From contig NZ_FNEE01000011.1 in the NCBI RefSeq assembly GCF_900099905.1, forward strand, positions 69,951-133,950: a stretch of 64,000 bases of DNA, in the 5' to 3' direction. The stretch's first letter is position 1, and every line of letters starts with the position of its first letter. Positions 19,730 to 29,486 of this stretch are shown here, piece by piece. The DNA is from Mesorhizobium muleiense (GTDB lineage Bacteria > Pseudomonadota > Alphaproteobacteria > Rhizobiales > Rhizobiaceae). The translations under genes and the position numbers were made by a program. The notes under the pieces are model-generated. The model saw only the letters and a program-made list of their open reading frames with translations. It made no database searches and was not told the origin of the DNA.

Positions 19730-20205
19730 CGTGATGTCCTCCGCTCTTCAATCGCGCCCTCCCCGGAAGCGGGGTGGGCGGCGAAAGCGACCGGAAAGGC
19801 CCGACGTCGGAGGCGGACTGCATCCGCAGGACCGGAACGGAGTGGAGGACCCGAAGCGAAAGCGAAGGGTTGCGGGACGCCGCGGCGGACCTAGAAGGGA
19901 GTGCTGCCCGCCCTGCGCCACCGGGGAAGGCCACGATAAAAACGACGCCGGCCGACAGGCCGGCGACCGTCAGCAGCCGAAGGCTGCCCCGCGCCAGGGG
20001 GCGAAGCCGCAGGGCCAAGACCGCCTGAGCATGGCGAAGATAAGCGGGCTCGGTTCACGAGCACCCGGCCAGCGCCTTCAGGCGCGGGCGCTCAGGATTG
20101 TTGTTGGCGCCCACGGCAGCTGGATGACCGCAACAAGATGCCGAGGAGCAACAGCAAAGCCAGCTGCCACAAACGGCACGCTCCGGCAACAACAGCGTGG
20201 CCGAT
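19730..20205. other. Intergenic region upstream of ardC
   Basis: G+C-rich DNA of about 475 bp. It holds the ardC promoter side. A long plus-strand open frame over it has no domain and is rejected. Confidence 0.4.
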
Positions 20206-20853
20206 CTACAGATGCTGCCCCGCACGAGAGCCTGCACGCTTTGAGCGCGCATCGGCGAGCAAGCGTTGCAAGCTGGCCATGTCGACCAGGTGGGCGATCA
20301 CTATATCGCCGACCACCAACGCGGGCGTACGGTCGATGTGCAGACCTTTCGCGAGTGCGCGGACGCGCGCAAGTTCATCTGCGATGGCCGGATCTTGCAT
20401 TCCCGCTTGAGCTGCTCCACGTCAAGGCCCACACGCGCTGCGATCTTGAGAGTGATCCTTTCAATGATCCAACTGGGGGAAGTCATAAGGGCGCGGTGGA
20501 ATTCGTCGAACTTTCCCTGTTTTCTCGAGGCGAGTGCGATTGGGAATCCGGTCCCAGGACCGGGAACCGTCTGATCACAAGCTTCAGATTGGGATCATTC
20601 TTGAAGGCTTTTTGGTAGTTGAGATCTGCCAGTCTGCAATGCGGACAGTTGTGGTAGTCATTGAATATGACCAGAACGGCATCGCCTTGCGGGTTGCCGG
20701 CGATTGGCGAAGGGGGTCGTTGTCGAATGCGCCGCTCCACTTTTGCCTGTCGATCGACCACGCCTGCCGGTGCAGGTTCGCGCTATATTGGCTCGCCAGC
20801 ACGGCGAGGAGTAAAAGAAGAGCTGCGACAGTGATGGCAGTCGGCTTAGACAT
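20206..20853 (-). pseudogene. DsbA-type thiol:disulfide oxidoreductase, frameshifted
   Basis: Pieces of one DsbA-family protein lie in three frames. From ATG 20853: signal sequence SKPTAITVAALLLLLAVLASQ. Then PQGDAVLVIFNDYHNCPHCRLADL, with the CPHC redox site. Then KQGKFDEFHRALMTSPSWIIE, and last the C-terminal HIDRTPALVVGDIVIAHLVD with the cis-Pro region TPALVVGD. Reading through needs at least three frame changes, so no enzyme is made. Intact relatives fold exported proteins in the periplasm. Confidence 0.7.
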
Positions 20854-21560
20854 GAGTCTCCAATCCATGGACGGCGTGGCAGCAACGGCCCGCCTTTTGG
20901 TGTAAAATGCTTTTGATCGAGCCCCGCACTTGCCACAGGGCGCAGTCGCGAGGGCGCACAGCTATAGATGCCGGTGCGCTCTGGCGGTTTCTGGAAAGAT
21001 GGCCTTGCGCCATCGGGCCCACCCCACCCAGCTGAGCGTCGTTCGCGCGGGCCGGGCAACCGCGACCGCCATTCACCACGCCGGGCGACTGACCGTCCGC
21101 CCGGCAGAGCGCTGAAGGGTCCCCGGACCTTCCGGGTTGCCGGCGATTTGGCGAAGCGGGGTCGTTGACGAGTGCGCCGCTCCACTTTTGACTGTCCATT
21201 GGCACGACTGCATGGGCGGGGGCGGCCTTTCCCGCGGCGGGTGCGCGCTATTATGGCTCGCCAGCACGGAAAGCAGCACGGCGAGGAGAAAAAGGAGAAC
21301 CGCGAGAGTGGTGGCCGTTGTCTTAGACATGAGGCTCCAATCCATGGACGGCGTGGCAGCAACGGCCCGCCTTTTCGGTGTAAAATGGGTCGCTTTTGAT
21401 CGTGCCCCGCAGTTGCTACAGGCGCACAGGTGCGGGTGCGATCTGGCGGTTTCTCAAATACGGCTTTGCGCCATCGGGCCCACCCCAATAGCTGAGCGTC
21501 GTTCGCGCGGGGAACTGCGTTCACCACGCCGGGCGACTTGACCGTCCACCGCCAGAGCGC
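20690..21560. repeat. Two diverged tandem copies of a 440-475 bp unit
   Basis: A segment running from GTCCATGGATTGGAG plus a DsbA-like signal sequence through shared downstream DNA occurs at about 20690-21110 and again at about 21115-21560. Shared landmarks are CAATCCATGGACGGCGTGGC (near 20860 and 21340) and GCGCCGCTCCACTTTTG (near 20728 and 21174). The repeats connect the dsbA remnant to the dctA remnant. Confidence 0.65.
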
Positions 21561-21599
21561 TGAACGGTCCGCTAGTGAGGCGCTCCCCGAATCGTCGTT

Positions 21600-22592
21600 T
21601 ATCCCGCTCGCCCCAGACCGGGCGACAGCCAGCGTTGCCGCTACGCTGCGGAGAAATATCGTCAGCGCGTGGCATTCGGACATAAGCTGATCGACGCCAA
21701 GAATAAGACCCACGGAGGTGACCGGTGCGGCCGGAACAAGAAAGAGCGTTGCAGCCATTGTGACGAGGCCTGCACCGGTAATGCGGGTTGTTCCGTTCGA
21801 AGGGAACAATGCGACGAACAGCATGAGGATCCGGCAGCCGATCGGCAGATCAGTTTTCGTCGTCTGGGCGATGAAGAGGGCGGCGAGCATCATATTCGTG
21901 CCGTCCAGATTGAATGGAATGAGACCCACGACCGAATGCGTGGCGCCGGCCTTTTCCATCTTCTCCATGAGCGAGGGCAGCGCGGCCTCCGAGGAGGACG
22001 TTGCGAGCAGCAGCTCGTCCTTGATGTATCGGACGAGAGAGAAGATCGAGCGGCCGTTGTAGCGGCAGACCGCGCCGAACAGGACCGAGAAGAACAAGAC
22101 TTGCAGGATGTCGCCTTCCGCGAAGGCACTGGCAATCGTTGACGGGATGATGTTCATCAGGAAGCTGGTCACGGACTGCTCGTGAGCCGTGGCCACATAG
22201 CCCTTAACGGCTTGGACATCGAGCGAGGCCGGATCGATGTTGAGGCCGGCGCCAGGCTGAACGATATTCGCGACAATCAGTCCGACAACGAGTGCAAGTG
22301 TCGAGAAGGTGAGGAAATAAACCATCGCCTTGGCGGCAACTCGGCCGACCTTCTGCAGATCGCTCATGCCGGCAATGCCGGTCGCTATTGCCAGGAAGAT
22401 GACAGGTACGGTGATTATCTTGACGACATCGACGAAGGCATCGCCGAGCGGCTTCAGGCTCTGGCCGGTCTCCAAATGGAAATAGCCGATTGCAGCACCC
22501 AGGATTATGGCGGCAAGCATCTGCACGTAGGCCCGGGCAAAATGGCGCTTGCGGGCCGCTGCGTTCGCTATGGGGACTTGTGGAACCAACAC
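21600..22592 (-). pseudogene. dctA: Decayed C4-dicarboxylate transporter DctA
   Basis: From GTG 22592 (GGAGAG upstream) the frame encodes a DctA-like sodium/dicarboxylate symporter: KPLGDAFVDVVKIITVPVIF, GIAGMSDLQKVGRVAAKAM, NIIPSTIASAFAEGDILQVLF and SSSEAALPSLMEKMEKAGA. Compared with usual DctA, about 65-70 residues are missing between SVLFG and AVCRYNGRSI, which removes membrane segments. Small deletions also affect the conserved LGTSSSEAALP and PTGYSFNLDGT motifs. Homology ends near 21600, then the frame runs into repeats. Transport activity is unlikely. Confidence 0.75.
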
Positions 22593-22673
22593 CGTTTCTC
22601 TCCTTGACCGGATCGGGGTGGGGCTCCTCCTTCTCCCATGCAGTGCTCCGGTCGAACGCTGCGCCCACTTCGG

Positions 22674-22689
22674 CGCAAGCGATGTGCCA
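22674..22689 (-). promoter_or_regulatory. RpoN -24/-12 element upstream of the dctA remnant
   Basis: The minus strand reads TGGCACATCGCTTGCG, with GG and GC at sigma-54 spacing, 82 bp before the GTG start of the dctA remnant. dctA genes are normally RpoN-dependent (through DctD, or NifA in symbiosis), so this is probably the original promoter. Confidence 0.65.
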
Positions 22690-23299
22690 AATAGCAAAGA
22701 GGGGAAAACGCGCAGGACCTCTCACGCAGTGCTTGTTCGCTCTCCCGCACTCGCGCTGCGGTTGCCAGTCAACTATGGAAGGGTCCGTTCTTGGGAATTC
22801 CAAAGGTCGCTCTTTGCTTCGGCGCAGCTTGGCTGGCTGGAAGGTTCCCTGTTTGCCTTGGGGTCTGGGACCTGCGTCCAGATGGTCAACATTTTCCTGC
22901 GCGCCGCACGGGGCTCCAAAGATTCAATCGAGGACGGGCCCTCTTCGAAAACGGCGGCAGCGTTGGTCAAGCCCTTCCACCCTGCTGTCCCACCAAGGGT
23001 GTTCAGAAGCTCAGTTCACGATTAAGCGATGGATCAGCGTCATCTGGCGTTTGCGCCATCGCGGCGGCGTTGCAAGGGGTCTGCCAAGGATGAGCAAGCC
23101 GCGAGGCAGGGCCCGAGACCTAGACTCCATCCTCATCAACAGCGCTCGGCTCGCGTTAGGAATGTTCGAACCGCAGCACGATCAGGTGGCCACACCGTTG
23201 GTCGGAACCGGAACCCGACGAATGATCGTTCGTGACCGACATCTGTGAACAAGCAGTGTGTGTCATTGCAATCACCACCCATTGCGCGCAATTGCCCAT
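22690..23299. other. Intergenic, no gene recognised
   Basis: About 600 bp. Overlapping short frames on both strands have no known domain and no good ribosome-binding site. It may hold activator sites for the RpoN element at 22674. Confidence 0.4.
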
Positions 23300-23689
23300 A
23301 TGGCCGTGAATGAACTGGATTTGGTGATTTTCCAGATGGCGGTGGAAAGCGTCCGCTTGCTCTCTTCAAGCTTTGATGAGAAGGCGGCTGAGATAGCCAC
23401 GAGGAGCCGTGGTAGCCTTCTTTTCGACGTGCGGGTTGACGGTGACCTGGAGGTCCAGCGAGTCGCAGCCATTGGATATCCAGGCGACAAGATCGGTGTG
23501 GTGGCATTGGACCGAGAGGGCCTTGTTAGCTGCTGTTGCCTTGTCAATGGCACCTTCTCACCTTTCATTGCACCATTGGAGAACTGGACCAGCATGCCCC
23601 TGTCCATGCAGGCCCAGATCGATGTCACAGGCTATGCGAGGCTCCTTCTGGCCGCCCTGCGAAATGCTGGACATATGCTGGGCAGGTAG
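23300..23689 (+). CDS. Hypothetical protein, 129 residues
   Basis: From ATG 23300 (MAVNELDLVIFQMAVESVRLL). The sequence is balanced and non-repetitive with a plausible fold (amphipathic N-terminal helix, then strands DVRVDGDLEVQRVAAIGYPGDKIGVVALD), which favours a real protein. I recognise no family. An alternative GTG start at 23258 adds 14 residues rich in Cys and His. No strong ribosome-binding site precedes either start, so confidence is limited. Confidence 0.45.
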   Translation: MAVNELDLVIFQMAVESVRLLSSSFDEKAAEIATRSRGSLLFDVRVDGDLEVQRVAAIGYPGDKIGVVALDREGLVSCCCLVNGTFSPFIAPLENWTSMPLSMQAQIDVTGYARLLLAALRNAGHMLGR

Positions 23690-23881
23690 CATCACCGATG
23701 ATGTCTGTGATGAGATGGTGCAGACGGCTGGATGAGGCGATCGCTTGCCGGCAGCTTTGGCCGCCAAGCGATCGGTGAGTTCGCAATGCTGGACACGTCC
23801 TGTAGACTCTGCCAGTTAAGTTAGCGGACAACCATCTGACGAATGCCCGATCTGACAGTCTGGACGGCGCGGCATGCCCTC

Positions 23882-24177
23882 CTAGGAATGCAGCCGTGGT
23901 TCTACTCCCTCGGCTGTTTTTGCGTCGAAGGCGACGGGCACACCGTGAACGATGGACGTCGCCGCCACCAATTCCTCAACTCGCGATCGGTCGCTTTGCA
24001 CGCCGGCATAAGCGTTCGAATGGCGCGGATCGCCTGGGCGGTGGAGAGGAACCGGGCCTTGCCTCTGGACAGAACATAGGCTTCGGCGGCTTTTTCACCC
24101 GCCTCCCTGAAACTCTGACTGACACGATCTAGGACGGGAGTTCGGCAGCCTTCAAGCCTATGTCCGATACCGGACAA
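23882..24177 (-). pseudogene. Small conserved rhizobial hypothetical gene, frameshifted
   Basis: The N-terminal part REAGEKAAEAYVLSRGKARF and AIRAIRTLMPACKATDREL is in one frame. The expected continuation ELVAATSIVHGVPVAFDAKT lies in another frame from about 23990. Together they resemble a small Mesorhizobium protein class of unknown function. No ATG start is present; a TTG directly follows the stop of the Crp-type gene. Either dead or a sequence error. Confidence 0.4.
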
Positions 24178-24882
24178 TCAGGCAGCGGTGGCCAGGCCGA
24201 AATAACGTTGCTCCTCCTCGCCGTAAGCGCCATGCGTGAGTTCCATCAATCCGACGCGGTCGATAATCGTGACCTCGCCGCGCTTGGCACGGACAAGTCC
24301 TCGATATTCAAGCATTTGCAGGGCCGTGGTGACCCCGGGACGGCGGGCGCCGAGCATGGTCGCCAGAAATTCATGCGTCAGGTAGATCTTGTCTCCGTCA
24401 GAGCGGTCATGGATCATCAGCAACCAGCGGGCCAGCCGTTCCTCGATTTTGGAGTGGCCATTGACCAGTGCCGTCCGGGACGACTGGACAAGGAACGCGT
24501 GGGCATAGTCCAGCACTGACGTGCGCAGCGACGGGCTTTCCGCAACCGCAGGACGAATGATTTCAACCGGCAGGCGCCAGCCATTGCCTGCGACCTGGAT
24601 ATAGGTCTCGTTGGAAGAGCTGTCCTGTCCGAGAATGAGGGCAATTCCTGTCATCCCGTCATATCCGATAATGCCGACTTCACATTGCCGTCCGCCGGTC
24701 ATGGTGGCGACCACCGAGGCGATGCCCCTCTCGGGAAAATATCCATTCCTGATCGGCTGATGCGCGATCTCCAACTGAGCCTTGATGTCCAGTTCGACGC
24801 GATGCAGCGATGGTCGCAACAGCGCGAAGTCCTCCGGCGAAAGGGATTTCAGCACCCGGTTGCGAAAAAGGGATTCGGGCAA
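24178..24882 (-). CDS. Crp/Fnr-family transcriptional regulator
   Basis: A 234-residue regulator with an N-terminal cyclic-nucleotide-binding-like domain (residues about 10-125, FPERGIASVVATMTGGRQ), a dimerisation helix and a C-terminal winged helix LTHEFLATMLGARRPGVTTAL. It lacks the N-terminal cysteine cluster of Fnr/FnrN, so oxygen sensing through an iron-sulfur cluster is not expected. This class, with GIIGYDGMTG, is abundant in Mesorhizobium and the ligand is unknown. Targets cannot be told from the window. Confidence 0.85.
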   Translation of the reverse strand: MPESLFRNRVLKSLSPEDFALLRPSLHRVELDIKAQLEIAHQPIRNGYFPERGIASVVATMTGGRQCEVGIIGYDGMTGIALILGQDSSSNETYIQVAGNGWRLPVEIIRPAVAESPSLRTSVLDYAHAFLVQSSRTALVNGHSKIEERLARWLLMIHDRSDGDKIYLTHEFLATMLGARRPGVTTALQMLEYRGLVRAKRGEVTIIDRVGLMELTHGAYGEEEQRYFGLATAA

Positions 24883-25416
24883 GGCTCTCTCTCATGCGGG
24901 CAAGAGCGCGTACCTCTTACTGTCGGCTGCATCCGAAGTAACTGACGGCCGATGCCAAGCATAGGCTTCGAAACGCGCGATTGCAAAGCCCTGTCGGGGC
25001 AGTGCAGCCATGCTAGAAGTCGCGCGGCCTTACGATAGGCGCGGATGACATGATTCCCTTCTGCGGCCACCAAGAACGGCTCGGGCACGCTTTAATCATT
25101 CATACACAAGCTCGCAGGAATGTAAGCGGCGGAACAGTCGGGTGATTCGTGCCGCCCTGCCCTTTCAGAAATCAAGTCATTGGACGTCAATTCGGGCTGG
25201 AACGCCTCGTCGCGGAACGGCACAGGAAACGCAGCCGGATCAGCAATGGTGGTTCACCTTATGTGCGGTCCGGATGTGCGGTCCGGCGGCTCATCGCCCA
25301 ATGGCTTGTCGAGGGGAAGTGGAACTCGTCATGTCGCCGCGAACCGTCACCGCGCTAAGCGGCGCTTTTGAAGACGCCGGTGTTTTCTTTGTGGAACTGA
25401 AACTGTGAGGTGATTG
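24883..25416. other. Intergenic, no gene recognised
   Basis: About 530 bp between two divergently transcribed genes. Short frames at 25142-25408 have no domain. It presumably carries both promoters. Confidence 0.4.
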
Positions 25417-25665
25417 ATGCATGACTCAAACATTTGCGTATTTCCGCTGCATCGGCGACGCACATTGGTCGAAAGTATCGCCCAGGCCCTCGAGACCAAG
25501 AACGGCGAGGCGGCGAGTGCGTTCTGGCGCTGTGCTGCCAAGAAAATGCTCATTCAATTGTCCGATGTAGGAATTGCGCCAGAGTTCGCTGCGCAGGAGG
25601 TTGGAAGGCTTCTTCATGCGGTCTTGGACGATATGGCCAACCGAACGGTAATGCACATAGCATAG
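25417..25665 (+). CDS. Small protein, DUF6074-like
   Basis: An 82-residue protein from ATG 25417 (GAGGTG 5 bases upstream). The N-terminus ICVFPLHRRRTLVESIAQAL resembles the FPLxRRxxLV motif of small rhizobial DUF6074 proteins; the rest is helical (FAAQEVGRLLHAVLDDMANR). Function unknown. Downstream DNA shows no partner gene. Confidence 0.6.
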   Translation: MHDSNICVFPLHRRRTLVESIAQALETKNGEAASAFWRCAAKKMLIQLSDVGIAPEFAAQEVGRLLHAVLDDMANRTVMHIA

Positions 25666-26029
25666 GCTTGGGCGCTGTTGGATCGCGCGTCAGCTCGGGT
25701 CCTTATCGGGGGACTGCTCCGACTGGCCGACGGTCCGGCCAAACCGGCATACCGGCAAAGGTTTGAGGTTGGGATCGCTCACGGCGGCCGGTCCAATATT
25801 CCAAGGCGATCTCAGAAGCCACATTGGCTTCTTTCCAAGCGGACGGGCGCCACTTTGGCGTGCTCACGCTGGACTGCGGGTTGCGCCTACGGAAATCCGA
25901 AGTCCGGCCGCGCGAGTCGATCGACCGGAACAGTCGAATGCTCGTGGGGCCGGGTCCGCTCAGCTTGACGGCGGGCGGTGGCGGCCGTGAGCAGACTTAA
26001 CCCAGGTCACGGCTGACCATCCGCAGGCG
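25666..26029. other. Gap downstream of traI
   Basis: About 360 bp. In ICEMlSymR7A the excision-activator genes (msi172-msi171/fseA) lie near traI1. I see no convincing DUF2285-type frame here, only short minus-strand frames that might be remnants. Confidence 0.35.
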
Positions 26030-26662
26030 CTATGCCGATTGGACGAGAACTGGTTGCCACAACACCGGCCCGTTCAGGCGTCCCCTCCAGCGGATGCGCA
26101 AGAGACTGGCGTAGGAAATCTCGAGGAAGCCGGCGACTGCCTCGGTGTTGCCGACCTGCTGGGGCTGTCCGATACGTGACAACGGCCAGGTCGCGAGACG
26201 AAGGATCCTTTCGATGCGCGTATCTGTCACCGTTACGATCCCGGAGAGATTGTTGGCCAAGCCGAATTCGATGATGCCCGCGAAGAGCTCGTAGGTTGCT
26301 TGTGCCAGGCCGCCAGCAGCCTTCGGCGCTGTCGCAGGGAGATCGAGCGCGAAACGACTACTCTCCCAGATATCGGCACTCGCAGGGACCACCATCTCAT
26401 CCAGCAGCGCCGGAAACGTATCGCGCAACATAGTCGGTCCGGTGGTCGGCAAAAGGCGGACGCAGCCGCAAGTTCGCCAATCGGACCCCTTGAGAAGTAG
26501 GTAGACGGGGTTCAGGCTGTCAAACGGGTCCGTTTCCATTTCGCCTTCGGTCTGCACTTCCCAATCGAGCCGCTTCTTGAAAACCCGATACCTAAGCCCG
26601 TGCATTTCCCTGAGTTCGCTCGCGAACTCGGCGTAGCAGTCGGGTGTTATCAGCTGCATCAT
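26030..26662 (-). CDS. traI: Acyl-homoserine lactone synthase TraI (LuxI family)
   Basis: A 210-residue LuxI-type synthase. The conserved Arg, Phe, Trp and Asp-Phe-type positions are visible in LRYRVFKKRLDWEV, and the C-terminal core in ESSRFALDL and WPLSRIGQP. It makes the signal sensed by TraR. Of two adjacent ATGs I chose 26662, with GGAG 6 bases upstream. It lies 92 bp downstream of traR on the same strand, with a lux-type box between. Matches the traR-traI1 pair that controls excision and transfer of Mesorhizobium symbiosis ICEs. Confidence 0.92.
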   Translation of the reverse strand: MMQLITPDCYAEFASELREMHGLRYRVFKKRLDWEVQTEGEMETDPFDSLNPVYLLLKGSDWRTCGCVRLLPTTGPTMLRDTFPALLDEMVVPASADIWESSRFALDLPATAPKAAGGLAQATYELFAGIIEFGLANNLSGIVTVTDTRIERILRLATWPLSRIGQPQQVGNTEAVAGFLEISYASLLRIRWRGRLNGPVLWQPVLVQSA

Positions 26663-26722
26663 TGTCGTCTCCGTGCGGGATGTGTCCACGCAATCGAAGG
26701 GCAAAGCCGTCATGAATGCAGC

Positions 26723-26738
26723 CTGTAGACCTTTACAG
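26723..26738. promoter_or_regulatory. lux/tra-type dyad upstream of traI
   Basis: CTGTAGACCTTTACAG: 5-bp perfect arms CTGTA/TACAG with a 6-bp centre, about 60 bp before the traI start and inside the traR-traI gap. The position fits activation of traI by TraR with its lactone signal. Confidence 0.7.
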
Positions 26739-26754
26739 CTAGCCTTGGAGAGGA

Positions 26755-27474
26755 TCAGGATCTCGCCCGAGCAGCCATCCGCACTATGGCCTGGTTGATG
26801 GTTCGCACGCCAAGCTTCGCCTTGGCGTTTTCCTGATGGAAGGTCACGGTGCGTTTCGAGACACCGAGAATCTGGCTGATATCCCAGGCCGACTTGCCGC
26901 ACGCCGCCCATTTCAGGCACTCGAACTCCCGCGGGGTGAGCGTTATGCCATCTACCACGCAATCTTCGGCGAGCCTGCGCCGGGCATGGATATGAACGTT
27001 GATCGCAACCAACTGCATTGCTTTTTCGTAGCGCGTCAGCGACCTCAAAAGTGGCGGATGCGCCTCGTTGGAGGCGAAGGTCAGTGCGGCGAACCGGCCG
27101 CGATGATCATGCATCGACATGGTCAGTCCGCCGCGAATGCCGAACTCAGCTGCTTTTTCCAGGACTTCCTGCTGCGAGGTCGGCAAATAACGGTGATCGC
27201 GGTCCACACCCCAGTCGAAGGTATCCCAGCCTCGCAGTCCCCGCAGGATCACGGGATCCACGCTGTGGTAGCGCAGTTGCAGGTAATGTGATGTCCATGA
27301 TGATGGATAATTCGAGATCAATCGCGGCGTGTCGCCGGAAGCGGATGGGTAGGTGAAATAAGCGAAGAACGGAAAGTCGAACCCGGCTGCGGCGGACGCC
27401 ATTGCCTCATGGAGATCGACGGCATCGACGCTTGCAGAGAGTTGCTCGACCAAGGTTTCAAATACGCGATGCAT
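26755..27474 (-). CDS. traR: LuxR-family quorum-sensing activator TraR
   Basis: A 239-residue regulator. The N-terminal autoinducer-binding domain shows the conserved Trp/Tyr/Asp residues in YPSSWTSHYLQLRYHSVDPV and WGVDRD. The C-terminal LuxR helix-turn-helix is LTPREFECLKWAACGKSAWDISQILGVSKRTVTFHQENAKAKL without gaps. It should activate traI and ICE excision/transfer genes at high cell density. The start at 27474 is supported by family length. An ordinary promoter is expected in the 100 bp before panC. Confidence 0.92.
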   Translation of the reverse strand: MHRVFETLVEQLSASVDAVDLHEAMASAAAGFDFPFFAYFTYPSASGDTPRLISNYPSSWTSHYLQLRYHSVDPVILRGLRGWDTFDWGVDRDHRYLPTSQQEVLEKAAEFGIRGGLTMSMHDHRGRFAALTFASNEAHPPLLRSLTRYEKAMQLVAINVHIHARRRLAEDCVVDGITLTPREFECLKWAACGKSAWDISQILGVSKRTVTFHQENAKAKLGVRTINQAIVRMAARARS

Positions 27475-27573
27475 CTGCGCTTTGCCTACCTCGCGGAGGT
27501 TGCTGGAAGCCGGGCGGAGACGTGGTTCTAAATGATGGCCTGTCCCTGCAGGGCGTACGACGCGCCGCCGTCA

Positions 27574-28482
27574 TCACCGCAATTGCTGTGCTGCTTCCGA
27601 TTGGAGAGAGCTCCGCGCACCTGACCAACTACCGATGGGTGATATTGCGACGTTATCGATGAGCCGCGTGTCGCCAAGCCAAGCCGCAGCAAGCAAGCGT
27701 GCCGGTCGGTCAAGGCTTGCTAACGATTGCAGGTCTGTTTCTCCGCGAAGCTCCAGGTATTCGAGCTCGCGATAGCCGGCAGCCAGAATTGTTGCACGCG
27801 CTTCATCAAGCGTAGGCAGGATGGGAGAGCCGCGTGCAAGCCGCTCGGCCGTATCGAGCAGGACCGATGCTAGTTTTGGGGCAATGGCGCGTTGGGCTGG
27901 GGAGAGCCGCACGTTACGCGACGATAGCGCAAGACCATCGGCTTCGCGGACTGTCGGACAGGGCACAATAGTGATCGGAATGTCGAGGTCCCGGACCAAG
28001 CGCCTGACAAGCTGAAGTTGCTGAAAATCCTTTTCGCCAAAAAAGGCGAAGTCAGCGCCGGCCTGCAGGAAGAGCTTGGCCACGACCGTCGCCACGCCAT
28101 TGAAATGGCCGGGCCGGAATGCGCCGCACAGGCATTCGCTGATGCCGGACACTGAAACGACCGTGGCGAAGCCCGCCGGGTACATTTCCTCTGCGTCCGG
28201 CACATAGAGCAGATGCGTGCCCAGCGGCGCGAGCTTGGCAGCATCTTCGCTTTCCGTCCGAGGATAGGCAATCAGGTCGGCGGGGCTGTTGAACTGCTTG
28301 GGGTTTACGAACAGCGTCACGATCACCCGCTCGGCCCTTTCAAGCGCCTTCCGCACAAGGCTCAGATGCCCGTCGTGCAAGGCTCCCATGGTCGGCACAA
28401 TACCGATCGTGGCACCCGAGCGACGCCATTGCGCAACGACGGCGCGCAGCTCGCTCACAGTTCGAGCGATCGGCACGCTCAT
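27574..28482 (-). CDS. panC: Pantothenate synthetase PanC
   Basis: A 302-residue enzyme joining pantoate and beta-alanine with ATP. The HIGH-like motif is in PTMGALHDGHLSLVRKA, with FVNPKQFNSPADLIAYPRT and the KMSKS-like ALSSRNVRLSP. Its start overlaps the panB stop by 4 bases, so the two are co-translated. pan genes are part of the vitamin cargo of the M. loti symbiosis island. Full length. Confidence 0.95.
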   Translation of the reverse strand: MSVPIARTVSELRAVVAQWRRSGATIGIVPTMGALHDGHLSLVRKALERAERVIVTLFVNPKQFNSPADLIAYPRTESEDAAKLAPLGTHLLYVPDAEEMYPAGFATVVSVSGISECLCGAFRPGHFNGVATVVAKLFLQAGADFAFFGEKDFQQLQLVRRLVRDLDIPITIVPCPTVREADGLALSSRNVRLSPAQRAIAPKLASVLLDTAERLARGSPILPTLDEARATILAAGYRELEYLELRGETDLQSLASLDRPARLLAAAWLGDTRLIDNVAISPIGSWSGARSSLQSEAAQQLR

Positions 28483-29314
28483 GTGAAGTCTCCGGCCTTC
28501 AAGGCGTTGACATAGAGATGTTCGACCGCCGGAAAGTGCCGGTTCCGCACATCGGTGGCGTAAGCGGCGATTGCCGCCTCAGCCTGCTCACCGAGCTCGG
28601 CATAGCGTTTGACGAACTTCGGCCGAAATGAGGTGAAGAGCCCGAGCATATCGTCGCTCACCAGAATCTGGCCGTCGCAAGCTGGCGAGGCACCGATGCC
28701 GATGGTGGGTATGTCGATATCGGCGGTTATCTGCCGTGCAAGCTGCTCCGGTATCTTTTCGAGCACCAAGGAGAAGGCGCCCGCCTCGGTTACCGCCCTG
28801 GCGTCGCGCCTGATCCGCTCTGCATCGGCTCCCCGGCCCTGCACACGATAGCCTCCGAACGTGTTTACCGCCTGCGGCGTCAGCCCCACATGGGCCATGA
28901 CAGGTACGCCGCGCGCGGTAAGGAAGCGGATGGTTTCCGCGATGGTCTCGCCGCCCTCGAGCTTCACCGCTGAACAACCGGTCTCACCCATCACGCGCGC
29001 AGCGTTGCCGAAAGCGTGCTCTGGGCTTTCCTCGTAGGAACCGAAGGGCAGGTCGACGACCATCAGCGCGTGTTCAAGGCCGCGGCGAACGGCCTGTCCG
29101 TGCATGATCATCATGTCGAGCGTGACGCCCAGCGTCGACGACAGGCCGTGCCCACCATGCCGACGCTGTCGCCGACAAGAACGATGTCGCAGTGGCGATC
29201 GAGTAGCCTCGCGACCGGCGTGGTGTAGGCCGTCAAGCATACAAGTGGCGTTTGGCCTTTTCGCAATCGAATATCTGGAGGGTTAATCCCTTTTATCTCA
29301 CCAGCCGCGCTCAA
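28479..29314 (-). pseudogene. panB: Ketopantoate hydroxymethyltransferase PanB, one-base frameshift
   Basis: Begins at ATG 29314 (SAAGEIKGINPPDIR, LVCLTAYTTPVARLLD, VLVGDSVGMV) and continues after a shift near 29150-29155 as HGLSSTLGVTLDMMIMHGQAV to the normal C-terminus. Joining the frames needs one extra base. All expected metal and substrate motifs are present on both sides, and panC still overlaps the end. The lesion therefore looks recent or is a sequencing error. If real, pantoate must come from another copy. Confidence 0.85.
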
Positions 29315-29486
29315 CCGACGCCCCCTTCCCTTACGTTACCAACAGCGGGTGTCGCGTTTGGCATATTTTTGTGCGACTGCGAAGAGCTAAAAACAGTGCT
29401 TGAGTAGTACGGTGTTGACGTGCTGGCTGCCAAGGTTACATTCAATCGATTAAGGCGCTCCGTTGGGCCAACCCACTTTCGCAAAC

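Noticed and set aside
19668..20618. 316-codon plus-strand open frame
   Set aside because: It spans the ardC start region and the dsbA remnant antisense, with low-complexity basic composition.
20658..21599. In-frame extension of the dctA remnant through the repeats
   Set aside because: Similarity to DctA ends near 21600; the rest is translated repeat DNA shared with the dsbA region.
29348..29366. TGGCATATTTTTGTGC as a sigma-54 promoter near nrtR
   Set aside because: The GG-GC spacing is one base too long and no NifA site is nearby.
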